From: Petunia secreta
Lineage: Eukaryota; Streptophyta; Magnoliopsida; Solanales; Solanaceae
Assembly (NCBI GenBank): GCA_029990175.1
Contig: JARKIP010000017.1
Span: 14,774,001-14,838,000 of the forward strand
Reading direction: 5' to 3'
DNA length: 64,000 bases
The notes under the pieces: generated by a model
The model's database searches: none
What the model was told of the DNA's origin: nothing
Seen by the model: the letters and a program-made list of their open reading frames with translations, nothing else
Shown: one piece after another, positions 11,937 to 23,432 of the stretch
How positions within the stretch are numbered: position 1 is the stretch's first letter
How the letters are laid out: each line of letters begins with the position of its first letter
Position numbers and translations under genes: made by a program

Positions 11937-13682
11937 TCAGGCTCAAACAAACAACAAACTAGCTACAACCATTCCAAATTTTATTAATTCAAGCAAAACT
12001 CATGCCAAGAAAGTCTAGACAATAAATTAAGACATCATTCCCACGTGATCTTACTGAAGCCAACTCAAACAATTCATGCTTTGAACTATATTAACTATTA
12101 AGATAAAGGTAAGCCCTCTACTTTAACACGTACACATTCACAAACGAGTTCAAGCCTATAAAGCACATGTAAAGTAAACATGTTTCATGAGTTTTATTGA
12201 GTTAAGGAGAGTATATCGTCTAAGCTATTTTCTTGGATTCCACTATAAAACGAAAAAAACTAAAAGGAAAAGGGAGTTGTGGAGTTCTTTTCCTAACCCG
12301 TTTAAAAAAAATTGCAAGTACGATCACTTGCCACAGAATCAAGGCTCCCTTGCTTGAGTTGTCGCTTGCATCACCGTCTCCACTGTTGTCCTGGAGCCAA
12401 AACTACGTTGACACTGCAGCAAGAGCGACGCTGCTGTCCGAGAGCTGACCACTCGATGTGCCGATTACACCTCACCATCGAATCAGCCTCGAATCACCAT
12501 TTCATAGCTACTTCCCAAACATCAACTCACTCACCTCCACTGCCTCGCCCTTGCTGCCATAGTTCCGATTTTGTCGCCATCACCTCGCCTCACGAATAAC
12601 ATCAAAAATATCTTCACCACAGCCCCTATATCACACCCCCTCAATTTTGAATTAAACAAACAACCCATCACTGTCTTAAATCAACTCGCACCACTGCCTC
12701 TATTCAAAAACTGAAACAGCCCCTCCACAAAAAACAATCAATCATAACAGTCCTCACCGCTGCCTCTGTTCAGGGATTGAAACAGTCCCCCCCCCCCCCA
12801 TTGTCAACAAAACAGCCATCGATCATGACCTCGACCAAAATATCATCACAGAAAAAGGAAAAGAAAATAAGAAGAAGAAGAGAGGGAAAAAAAACGGGTG
12901 AAGAGAGAAACGGGCAAAGGGGAGGGTTTTTAGAAAATGGGATATGAAGGTGAAGGGGAGAGTGGAGATGAAGAGGATGAACTAGAAAAACTTAACAAAA
13001 AGTAAAAACTTATCGGTGTTGAAGTTTGACCGAATCTTTGAAGCCCGATCTACGAAAATCGGCTTAGATTTTAGGAAAGCGAGTTGAGAAATGGAAAGAG
13101 GGGGTGAAAAAGAGTAGAGTGATGTATTTTGTGTTTTTTCCGGTGTCCGGCCGACCGCCGGCTGGGCTATGGTGGAACAGCGGCGGAGGGAGTTTTTCCG
13201 GTGGCTGCTGAAACTTCGCCAGCATGGCGCCAAGCCAAAGAGGCTTAGGGTGTGTGTGAGGGAAAATGGGGTGTTTTGTGAAGTTATAAGGGAAATAAGG
13301 GGGGAAATGGGGACCGTTGGATCAGATTTGATCCAATGGTTGAGATCAAAGGAAAGTTGGACGGGCCATAGAGCAAATGGGCTGACGGGCCAAAGCATTG
13401 GGCTACATATTTTTTACATATAGCCATAAAAAGTCTACATTTATTTAATATACACACAATTAAGTACCATGACAGCCACATAGATTTATCATACTTATCA
13501 CAATTAAACGTAGAATCACAATTATACGCTTAACAAGTAATTTTCCTATTTTCCTCATGATTAAAGACAATTTCAGTTGAAATGAAAACTAATTTTAGGG
13601 AAATTTTGGTAAAAATCCTAAGAATCTAACACAGCTATTTTGAGCAATTTTTCTGTGTTCGTGCCAAAATTATGTGATTACA
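11937..13682 (-). mobile_element. 5' LTR of element W (right copy, truncated)
   Basis: It matches 1405-2780 plus 5608-6005, and the solo LTR S is absent. On the - strand it starts TGTAATCAC at 13682. Its inner end, the primer-binding site, gag, protease and half of RT are deleted: RT sequence stops at about 11937-11941 and mid-LTR sequence begins. The junction carries the shared word TCAG. Small differences from the left copy (a frame-breaking indel near 12010, changes in the C-run near 12787) show independent decay. Confidence 0.85.
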
Positions 13683-16600
13683 ACAACAACTAAGAACAGT
13701 AGCTACAACAGCTAAGCAGACCAAAAATACAACCACCCTAACCCTTCTGGAGACCCTGAACTTAACTGTAAAAAGAACTTAACCACTCAACTCCCTTCTG
13801 CTAATTTTTGTCCCCTATTCTCACTATTTCATTTTCTTCTCTCAAAAAGAGTTGTAGCTTCTTTTTTTTTTTTCCAGATCTGAAGCCTTCTTTTTAAGAG
13901 TGAAAAGATGTAGTGAATATCCCCCTGAATATGAAAAAAGAAAGGCCCTGTAATAGGCTAAGGGGTGGATTAAAAGAGGAGTCAAAAGGACAAGGTCACA
14001 TGCCATGTTTTTACTTTTCATAAAGTTTCAATTTTGGCATGTATGGCCTTGTGCCGGATCTGAAAAGTAAGAGAGTAAAGCCTCTTTAGGTGTTGTCAAC
14101 TTGTACCTTTCTTTGACTATATTTCCCTCTCTTTTTAAAGGGACAATCTAAAATTTTTACACCTATTGGGCTAACAAAGCCTATAACTTATTTCTTAATA
14201 CAAGACTCTTGATCCACTAAGCTTTGAGCCCAAGCCCCTCATGTCCTAGCTAAAACAGCTCCAAAATAGTCCAACAGGATACACTTTCAACTCATACACT
14301 TCATGTGAACCTAAATTCAAGTAGCAACGAAAAATACACAACAGATGCAATTCACACAATGGAAACGATCACTCTCTTGCTTAAGCTAGAACACTAACGA
14401 GCTTAGAAACAGATCATTCGCCACACTAGTCAGCTCTCTTCATACTTTCATACTTCAAATACCATTTGAAAGTAAGTGACAATTACATCATCACAATCAA
14501 CAAAACGGAACAACTAACATATATCCATTATATTGACACTCGAACGAACAGTACATGATTCTACACTTGAGCATATGGTGAAGGAATTCCAATACACATG
14601 ATAATGAACACTGTTTTTTCTATTACTAGTAATCTGGACAAACAAACAATGAAAAAATGGAAAGGGAATCATGGATTAATCTCTAACCGATGCCAAACCT
14701 TATACATCAACACCATTGCCATTGTCGCATCGCCACCACCATCAGGTTCATTGCTTCCCTCGCGTTGCTGCAGCCTAAACACGACCAACACAGCGCCACT
14801 GCCCTCACGTCGCCATCAAAATAAACACCCTCACTGCTTCTAGCTATCAACTAAACAATTACACCAACTCATTGTTTCGTACCATAGCAGCGTAATTGCT
14901 ATGCCAAATCGCACCTAACAAATAACCATCAATAACCCCAAAGACGCCACTGTCTGAAACATATCACATCCGCCACCCATCTGAAACATCACATCACTGG
15001 AAACAGCCCCCCAAAACGAAAGCAACTCGTCGCTAAAAAAAATCGACAAAATGCCTCACTACAGCGTCTCCGCTGTGGCTTCACCCTCGTCACTACCTTT
15101 GCCGTGATCGTCGGGCCATCACCAAACACACCACCACTGGCTTCTAATCACAGCCCCCCCACAAGCATCACTCTCACCATTATTTTGCCAAGCCAACGCT
15201 ACCGCTCTACTAAACTACATCACTACGTTACCACTGTTAATCGAACTCAAGACAGAGGAATTGCTCTATGGGGGAAAACGGGGTCCATGAGATGAAAGAG
15301 GAGAGGGGGGGGACATACCTTTACAAAATATCAACGAAAAAAGTGAGTGGTTGCCGGAAAGTTAGGGTTTTTAGCCAAATACTTGAAGCTCGATCTGTAG
15401 TGTTCAGTTAGTTTTTGAGGAAATTGAGCTCATAATCGGAAAGAGAGGCCTGAGGCGTGTTTAATAGTGTAAAATTTGGGCTGAGAGGCGGCTGTCGCCG
15501 TCGTCGGTGGTGGAGATCCGACGGCGGATGAGAGGTTGAGCACCATGTGGCTTTTTGTCTTGTGATTTTTTAGGGAAAAAAATTATACAAAAATACCAAT
15601 AATTTTCTTTTGGGCTATTAATAAATGAATACAACCCTAACACCAACATTATAGAAAATACCTACATTATTCCACTTTACAAAAAATATCAATATTTTTT
15701 TACACATTATATACAAAAACAACAAAAACTAATAAATTAGGGTTTCTCGTTCTTCCTACTGTCCCCTCCCACTGCTACCACCCACAGGCGGCGACACCGC
15801 CTAGTCACCGCCGGCTGTTCCCGCCGGATTTTTTTTTTTTTAATCTAAAAAATGAAATACACATAAAAATATTGATTTCTCTTTGAAAATACACTTGCAA
15901 CATACATACAAACAAAAAATACATGTAAATACACAAAAATAATATATTTTACATACACTAGACACACACATACATACATACAACGATCTATAGATCTACA
16001 AATTAAACACACAAATTTATGTATGTCACACATACACTTGTCATATACACAAAAATACATACAAAAAATACAAATACATAATCAGATATACACATTCCTA
16101 CAGTAATATACATGTTCATATACTTGTGTGCTTGAAATAAATACATGTATATACACGAACATACAAATACATACACTTGTAGAAAAACTAACCATATATT
16201 TTCTTCCACCTTTAACAACCACTGTAATCACAAAAAATATGGAGATACATGAAAATACAAAGACATACATGTATGTATGTGTTCTTTAAAAAAAAAAAAG
16301 AAAAAAAAAAAGAAGTTGAAGAAGCAGATCAGAACCATCAGCTCCAACAAGCTCAGATCTGTAGCAGCAGCACCGCCGCCGTGGTTCACGGGCACTAGAT
16401 CGCCGAAAATGAAGAGGAGGGGGTGGGTGAGAGGGTGGGTGGAGGAGGAGGGGGGGAGAGAGGAAGATATGGTTTTGTTTGGGAAGAGTGGAAGTGAAAA
16501 ATGGTATATGTAGTGTAATAAATCGAAAAATGTTGGTATATTTTATAAATATTTGAAAATATCGGTATATTTTATAATTTTGAGGTTTAATGTGTCAACT

Positions 16601-16976
16601 AGCATAAAAATGGCTTTTCTTTTAAGCCAAGGATGGGCCGGGTCACATTGGTATTGGACTAACCTCTTTACTTTGTTTCTGAATGTATGTTGGTCCAATA
16701 CAATTGAAATTAACACTTCTTACTTCTAACAATCTACTTAGCTAATTAACTACCCCAATTACCTATTTAACAACATACTTAACATGAAAAATCATACAAG
16801 AAATATTTTGACTAATCATCACATACAAATACAATTTTTGATATTTTCCTATCGATTAACTGGGCTGGATGCTAAAAGAGATGAGAAAAACAGAGGATAA
16901 ATATGCAGAATTCTAGAAAAATTAGCGCAATATTTTCGAAAAATTATTTAGCGCATGCCAAAATTAGGTGATTACA
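13683..16976 (-). mobile_element. Third LTR, related subfamily, abutting element W
   Basis: This region ends ...CCAAAATTAGGTGATTACA at 16976, the same terminus as the W LTRs at 6005 and 13682. Blocks inside it are diverged but collinear with the W LTRs. For example, 15385-15450 (GAAGCTCGATCT ... TTTTTGAGGAAA ... AAAGAGAG) pairs with 2514-2580. No polypurine tract follows at 16977, so it is a 5' or solo LTR. W may have inserted into it at 13682/13683. The stretch from about 15570 to 16615 has no partner in the W LTRs and is probably a later insertion. Confidence 0.55.
15840..16290. repeat. ACATAC-rich low-complexity tract
   Basis: Dense, irregular repeats of ACATACA/AATACA-type words end in an A-rich run at 16289-16312. 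Three overlapping small ORFs on the - strand are products of this composition and are not called. Confidence 0.7.
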
Positions 16977-19425
16977 GTCGTAATACGGTTCAAAATTGCA
17001 AACATTTCTTTAAATCACCAAAATTCTTCTTGTCCATGTGTTTAGAGGTTTTGGTTTATGTGGAAGAAAAAGAATACATTTCAATACTTCTAAGTAATTC
17101 TTGAAATCTGACCAGATTTGAACTTTGTAGAAATGACTTGATATTGCAACATAGTTTAAATTTTAGCCCTTTCCAAGTTAAATGAATTCAGGTTGGAAAC
17201 TGCGATTAGGCAGACTTTCAGATCATTTGTGTAATTATTTTTAAATTGTCATGCCCGTAGCAGTGAGTCAGAATTACAAGTTAATTTGCGTGAAACGTCC
17301 CAATTGTAGTTAAATTGATATTTAGCCTTGATTTGGTGGGGTTAGAATCTTACTAAACTAAAATTTCACTTATAGCCCATAGCTTAGCTTGTGCTTTATA
17401 TTGTGGCCCTACTTAAGTTTTCATTATACTATTTGTGCTAATAGATTAAAATTGCATGCCTACTTTATATCTTAGGCTTGATCCCAAATTTGAATCCAGT
17501 CAGGAACCACCTTTCGTAAGTCTTGGGAAGTGCCCAATACCTTCTTTCCGAGACACTAGAACTTCTTACCCTTAGAATCTCTGCTAGCAAGACCTACCCG
17601 GAGTTAACTTTAGCAACTTAGACCCAATAGGAGTCCAAATACACCTGGTTAAAAAATATGTTAGGCAGTGACTCTAAAACCAACTCAAACGAGTTACCTT
17701 TGTCAAATCCGACCTTTGAACTTAACCGGCTCGAAAAATGGGGTGCGATAGGCGTCATATTTGATTGGGTCCGGTGTTTTGAACTTCTTCAGAATTAGCT
17801 TCGGACCTACACTTGACTTGTAAGGTTGTTTGAGAGCATTTTTAGATATCTATGACTTTCAAGACCTTTAGAGCTCGAGGAATCCGATTCATTTACTTTT
17901 TGTACTTTCAACAATTGCAAGATGGATCCTAAGTTTAGGTTTGAAGTTGAGCTCTCGGCTCTATGTCCCGCAGTTCCAACTCTAGATCCTCTTGATACGG
18001 GACCAAGTCCCTATGTATCAGAATTCCCAGTGACTGAAAAAAGGAGCCCCTGTGACTTGTTCTGCCCTTGGAGCTATGTGATGTTCCTCATTGTTGTTGT
18101 ATGAAAGTGATACAAATGCAGTATTAACCTTCGAGTTCATAACCTATTGTTAGGCCAAGAACTAATGCAAAGTCTTTTTTTATGAATCGTCTATACACTC
18201 AGCTACATCATTTTCTCTTCTATTGGAAGAAGAACTCTGAGGTGGTGGTGCAGCGCATGGAACCGTTTCTCCAGCTGCCAAATTTGGAGTGGTTTCGACC
18301 ACTGCTCCGTGTTCGGTTGACCATTATTTAATCAGATCTGTCATGGAAAGAACACAAGAAAATGCAAAAAGAGCTTAAACTTTTAAAGCATAAAAAAGAG
18401 CACAAGAGAGATCTTGAAACAACAAATCTTGCTTAGTCCAACGGTGCCGCCAAATTGTAAGCGTTAGAATTGTATTAGACAATGACACTTGATTTTATTT
18501 TTGTGAGAGTCAAAAGTAAAGTGTTGTATCAACCTAATCTCGTGGTTTAAGTTGTTAAATCTAGATTACCAAGCTAAGGCCGAGTTTGATTAGCAACAAT
18601 AAAACCGTAAACTAGTAATGAAAAGAAATAGTAAATGAGCTAAGAAAAGAATAAAGAAAATCTTATTGTAGATATAGAAGGCCAAAAAATCTTGATATTT
18701 CTTTGTTAAGAGCGCCGTTACAATGACAAGAATATTAAGTAAAGAGTATGAAGTAAATGTAGTATAATACAAATATGGTTACAAGGGATATTTATACTAT
18801 TTTCTAATCCTAGATGTTCCCCATACATATCTGGCTGTATGTCCATTTCAAGATAAGATTTTTTCTTCTTAGCGATTGTGGATGTTGGTGCTAGTGTACG
18901 ACAAGATGAAATTCTCATACTGGCTTACTAGCACAGCCATCGTTTGCTAGTCTCTGAACTATGAATTCAATGTTGTCTCACGCACGTATCTGGTGACTGT
19001 TGTTTGTGCCAAATAACGCAAGAGGAGGAAAATGATTTTTACATGTTCCAACTTATGTGACTTTATTGTTATTTTAGTTTGTCCCAAAAGTATAACTTTT
19101 TTCATACAATAAAAAGATAATTTAATTTAAACTTTTTATTTTATATTTAATGACAAACTTTAATAGCAATACAAATATGCATGTTTAAGACCAAAAATTT
19201 TAAAAGAACTAAAATCACACAAATTTCATGATTTATTTAGGATCGCAAGATAATTTTTTTTTTTTTTTTTAAAAATAAAATTTAAACTCGTCAAATGGAA
19301 ATTATACAAGTTAACATGGGTAGGAATATTAGAATAGAGAGTGTAGTAAGGTAAATAGGGTGAAAGAGAGTGGGGTAGAGATGTGTTTTCGTCCAAAAGG
19401 GAAGGGCGAGAATGGAAATGCGAAG
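16977..19425. other. Unassigned intergenic DNA, probably old retroelement remnants
   Basis: About 2.4 kb without a recognisable gene. The block 17500-17760 is low in repeats and reads like an untranslated leader or LTR segment of a retroelement. A short ORF at 17922-18104 starts cleanly but matches no family I know. At 18441-18456 the - strand reads TTTGGCGGCACCGTTGG, which resembles a primer-binding site beside a possible LTR to the right. I could not prove either. Poly-T/A runs lie near 19253-19276. Confidence 0.35.
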
Positions 19426-19430
19426 ACATT

Positions 19431-19438
19431 TATTTATA
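19431..19438 (+). promoter_or_regulatory. Likely TATA box of the BTF3 gene
   Basis: TATTTATA lies about 35-45 bases before the C/T-rich leader that begins near 19470 and about 110 bases before the first intron's donor site. The spacing is right for a core promoter; the transcript start itself is not visible. Confidence 0.5.
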
Positions 19439-19469
19439 GGGTTGGTAATAGGATAAACTTATCGGCAGC

Positions 19470-19545
19470 CACACCCAAACCCTCTTGTTCTTTCTTTGCA
19501 ATTGCAGCTCCTCTCTTAGGGTTTTAGTTTTGTGTTCTTCACAAG
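19470..19545 (+). other. 5' UTR exon of the BTF3 gene
   Basis: A C/T-rich leader ends ACAAG before the donor GTTAGATT at 19546. The matching acceptor is ...GGGACAG at 20136, directly before the start codon, giving a 591-bp leader intron. Long leader introns are usual in plant translation-related genes. The 5' edge is an estimate from the TATA-like site. Confidence 0.6.
19516..19524 (-). promoter_or_regulatory. Telo-box in the BTF3 leader
   Basis: TTAGGGTTT is the reverse complement of AAACCCTAA. Telo-boxes near the start site are a known mark of plant ribosomal-protein and translation-factor genes. A related AAACCCTC lies at 19478-19485. Confidence 0.65.
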
Positions 19546-20136
19546 GTTAGATTACTTCCCAAACCTTTTCTGATTGCTTTGAGTTAAATTGTTTCTCTAT
19601 GTGTACACAGATTTGTTAGGTTCTTATGTGTTTGTAAAGAGTGGATACCTGATTGAAATTTTGACATACTCTTCGAATTCGACGCTTATTTTACCGTGTT
19701 TTTTTTTTTTTGTAATATAATATCCTATTCCTAACTAAATAAAATATACTGGTTCTGTCACTTTACATGTTTTGCATTGAACCTTCTGAATATGTAGGTA
19801 GATAATCACACTATTTGTTTATGTAGCCACATTTTTGGTTATCCTTGCTCTTCGTAGTATATTTAAGGTGTTAGGTATTAAAGTTTTCTGTTTACTTGTT
19901 ACCTAGTATTAATTTTATTTTCATAAAATATGTGCTTGTTTTCAGCCTTCAAACTGGAAAATTTGATTGTCTTTTAGTATTTTTTTTGTTGTGAAGGTGA
20001 TATATCAGTTAATGTTTATGGCATCTCGTTGCAATATTCTTACGATTAAATGTGGTATTCTGCAAATTCTTAAATTCGTTTAGCATTCACTGTGAGAGTT
20101 TTTTTATTGCTAATTTTTGGTATATGTACGGGACAG

Positions 20137-21626
20137 ATGAATGTAGAAAAGCTACAAAAGATGGCCGGTTCGGTCAGGACCGGTGGTAAGGGAACAATGC
20201 GAAGGTTTGTCTCTTTTGAATGTCTTATGTTAGAACTATCAGTAAACATAAATGTATACAATAGCTTCTTCTTTTTTTTTTGGTTAAATGCTAATGATAA
20301 TGTGTCCTTGTTGGAAAGCTGAAAGAGTTCACACTATTTTGTTTCCTAATGATAATGTAACGAAAGTAAGTGCTTTGGGTCTAGCAGTAAGATTTTAGCA
20401 TGTGATGTGTGGGATAGATGCATCACATGTTTGAATCCCCTACTTTTAGTGGAAAATACCTCACATGTTTGAATCCCCTTCTTTTAGTGGAGTGGTGTTG
20501 AGTGGCAGTCCCATTATTCACTGAGTTTCAAATTGTGTGCCCCTGGCCCTGGCCCTTGGCCTCGAGAATTTCTTGGTTATCTGAAAGATATATAACCAAT
20601 GAGGGCAGGATGCCTGAATTTAAATAGGGGGCCATGTGTCTATGTCTGGAAAAAAATGTGAGAGGAGAGGCTCTAATTCTGCACCGTAATCATTTTAGTT
20701 TTTAGTTTAATATTTCTGCTTATTCTGCAGAAAGAAGAAGGCGGTTCACAAGACAACTACAACAGATGACAAGAGACTTCAAAGCACCCTGAAGAGAATA
20801 GGGGTTAATGCTATTCCTGCTATCGAAGAAGTTAACATTTTCAAGGAGGATGTAGTTATCCAATTCATTAACCCCAAAGGTTAACCTGCCAATCTTTTAT
20901 GCAGTACTCTTTGATTTGGTAGTCATCAATTTCACTACATATTAACTATGTTTTTACTATTCAGTTCAAGCCTCTATTGCCGCAAACACTTGGGTTGTCA
21001 GTGGTTCCCCTCAGACCAAGAGTATGTTTTCTTCTCTTTCATTGCGACTTAATTATGATTTAGAAGCTGGTGGTACTTGGTAAATAAGGTTATGAGTTGC
21101 ATCTAGTTCATGTTCAAACAAAAGAACCTTGGAACTAGGATTCTTTTGTTTTATCAACATCAAGTAAACTTGTAATTTGATGATATTTGTGTTTCTTGTG
21201 CTGTTACCAATATGTTTTAAGGACTTGCTGACATATAAGTTTCTAAGCTTTATTTCATTCCCTATACTATATGTGTTTGTAAGCTTTATTCTTTCCTATT
21301 GCAGAGTTGCAGGATATTCTTCCTCAAATTATTCACCAATTGGGTATGTGGTCCCTTATTTACCCTATAATGTAGACATCATAAACAAAATATTGAGCAG
21401 TACAATATTTATTGACTGTTTGAAAACCATTATTTCAGGCCCTGATAATTTGGAGAATTTGAAGAAGCTGGCAGAGCAGTTCCAGAAGCAGGTTCCTGGT
21501 GCTGCCTCAGGTGCCGAGGCGTCTGAAGGTATTGCTGCAGCACAGGATGATGACGATGATGAGGTGCCAGAACTCGTGGCTGGTGAAACCTTTGAAGCAG
21601 CAGCTGCAGAGGAGGGTCACACTTAA
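20137..21626 (+). CDS. BTF3: BTF3 / nascent polypeptide-associated complex beta subunit
   Basis: Five coding exons (20137-20204, 20731-20879, 20965-21021, 21305-21343, 21439-21626) join in frame with GT-AG introns to give 166 residues, close to the roughly 165 usual for plant BTF3. The product pairs with NAC alpha and binds ribosomes in the cytosol, shielding nascent chains; in animals it was first named basic transcription factor 3. Residues 1-20 hold [20 protein letters not shown]. The ribosome-binding motif RRKKK is at 22-26. The NAC domain follows at about 38-102, with [39 protein letters not shown] and [20 protein letters not shown] is at 112-122, and the acidic tail ([21 protein letters not shown]) ends the protein. 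The start is the first ATG after the leader intron's acceptor. No frame damage is seen, so the gene looks intact. It stands alone among repeats and is probably broadly expressed, judging from the telo-box. Confidence 0.95.
20360..20530 (+). mobile_element. Possible tRNA-derived SINE in the second intron of BTF3
   Basis: GGGTCTAGCAGTAAG resembles an RNA polymerase III A box, and GTTTGAATCCCC about 50 bases later fits the B-box pattern GTTCGANNCC. A second B-box-like copy (GTTTGAATCCCCTTC) follows within 40 bases, so the segment is partly duplicated. I see no clean tail or target duplication, so this stays tentative. Confidence 0.4.
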
Positions 21627-22130
21627 ATTTTTTAATTCAACTGTGTCATCCCCTACATTTCATCCTTTTAAGATCTGTTTAATTTAGTTGAGTGTTCTAT
21701 TTGATTTTGATTGTGGCTACTAAAAAATTCATGAAAATGCTTTTTCTACCAAGCTGCTTTGCCCTTCTAAGCCTTAGATATCTAAATTTGCTCGACACTC
21801 TTTATTCCATTTAAAGCAAGCCTTCGGTAAGAAACCTTCAACAGCATAGCTTCTTGGATTTTTAGAAGTTTCCGTTCGTCCATTAATATTATTCCATATA
21901 TTTTTAAAAAGTATATTCATTTTAACTGTTTGGTTATACTTGGGTCCATTATTTCATCTTCAACTTGGAATAGAAAATTGGAAATTTAAAAACAGATTTG
22001 AAGAGTCAAACTTCAAGTTTAGTATAAGTTTCGTTTACCAAATGTCAACTTAGAACTTGTTTGGATTAGTTGATTTAAAATTGTTGATAAGCCTAAAACA
22101 CACTTTTAGTTGTTGATGTTGATCATATAT
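21627..22130 (+). other. BTF3 3' UTR and downstream spacer
   Basis: A T-rich stretch follows the stop. No perfect AATAAA is present near it, which is common in plants, so the poly(A) site is not placed. No gene is seen from about 21750 to 22130. Confidence 0.4.
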
Positions 22131-22182
22131 ATAAGCAATTATATGTTTGAATGGAAGTGTTAAAGTTGGTAGTAAGCAATTA

Positions 22183-22432
22183 CTCCCTCCGTCCCAAATT
22201 AGTTGTCACTTTAGCAATAATCATTTGTCCCAAATTAGTTGACACTTTAGGATTTCAAGACAAAAATTGTTAACCTTTTCCAATTATACCCTCAATAATT
22301 AAAAAAATTCTCAAAAAAATATAGTTGTCAAACATTAAATAGGGGTAACATAGTAAACTACACACTCTATTTAATAGTTTTTTAATGGACGTGAAAAAGC
22401 TAAAAGCGACAACTAATTTGGGACGGAGGGAG
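22183..22432. mobile_element. Stowaway-type MITE
   Basis: It begins CTCCCTCCGTCCCAAATTAG and ends CTAATTTGGGACGGAGGGAG, perfect terminal inverted repeats of the Tc1/mariner-derived Stowaway class. It is flanked by TA on both sides (22181-22182 and 22433-22434). It is 250 bp and has no coding capacity. A second internal copy of the end motif lies near 22228. Confidence 0.92.
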
Positions 22433-22482
22433 TATAAATAAGCAATTATATGTTTGAATGGAAGTGTTAAAGTTGGTAGTAA

Positions 22483-23432
22483 GGGCATCTCCAACCTTGT
22501 GCACCATTTTTTGCACTAAAAATCTAAAATAGTGCATGCACCAAAATGGTGCAAACTAACTCTAACCCATTGCACTATTTTTTGCGCCAAAAAAGAATAT
22601 TCTATTTATATTCTTCTCTCTCTTCTATATTATATTATTTTTTACATATTTATCCATATAATTCATAATCCATTGTTATATAACTATTTAATAGCAAATT
22701 ATTTTATACCATTAATTTTTAAATAATATAAATTGTAAGCAAATATTATACGTTATACATACTAATGGATAATTCAAATAAAAGTAAAATCATTGGTACA
22801 ATATAATTAAATAAATATTACATTACGGAATTTATTTTAATTCTACATAAATATTCAACTTCCATGATTAGCACGTTGCTCCCATAAATGCTCTATTAAT
22901 GCACTACGAAGTGCAAAATGAGACACTCCAAAATTAAGATGTAAAATTAATATTATAAAATTAACTCACAATTTTCATAAAAATAATGCACGAAAATTAA
23001 TTATAAGACATTCCAAAATTAAGATGTAAAATTAATATTATAAAATATTAGATAAAAAATTATTAGGTATATTAGGACTCTAAATGTTAAAATTAAAATT
23101 TAAAATATGTTAAAATAAAAGTGTTATAAAAATAAATAAATAAAATAAAATATTAATGAATAGTATTGTTGTAGATGAATGGGCATATTAGAAATTTAAA
23201 TGTAAAAATTAAAATTTATATATTAAATTAAAAGTGTTAAATAATAAAAAATAATAATAAAATAATGTTAAATAGTAATGGTGCAAGTGAATAGTGTTGC
23301 ACCAAATTTGGTGCAACACTATTCATGCACCAAAATGAAGCAAAAAATAGTGCAAGGTTGGAGCTCCCTTGCACCATTTTTTGCACCAAAATAGCATTTG
23401 GTGCAAGAAATAGTGCAAGGTTGGAGATGGTC
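22483..23432. mobile_element. Tourist-like (PIF/Harbinger) MITE, 950 bp
   Basis: The ends GGGCATCTCCAACCTTG and CAAGGTTGGAGATGGTC are inverted repeats with mismatches near the tip. The flanks are TAA at 22480-22482 and 23433-23435, the three-base duplication of PIF/Harbinger elements. Words with GTGCACC and TTTTTGCAC recur many times near both ends, and an internal copy of the end motif (GCAAGGTTGGAG) sits at 23353-23364. The A/T-rich middle has no ORF. Confidence 0.85.

Noticed and set aside
15845..16270. Three overlapping Cys/Tyr/Val-rich ORFs on the - strand
   Set aside because: They come from the ACATAC-type low-complexity tract.
17922..18104. 60-codon ORF with a clean start
   Set aside because: Too short and unlike any known family; surroundings look like retroelement leader. 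Not called as a gene.
21177..21626. 149-codon frame covering the end of the BTF3 gene
   Set aside because: Its first part reads through intron and exon 4 in a wrong frame; only the last exon (21439-21626) is true coding sequence.
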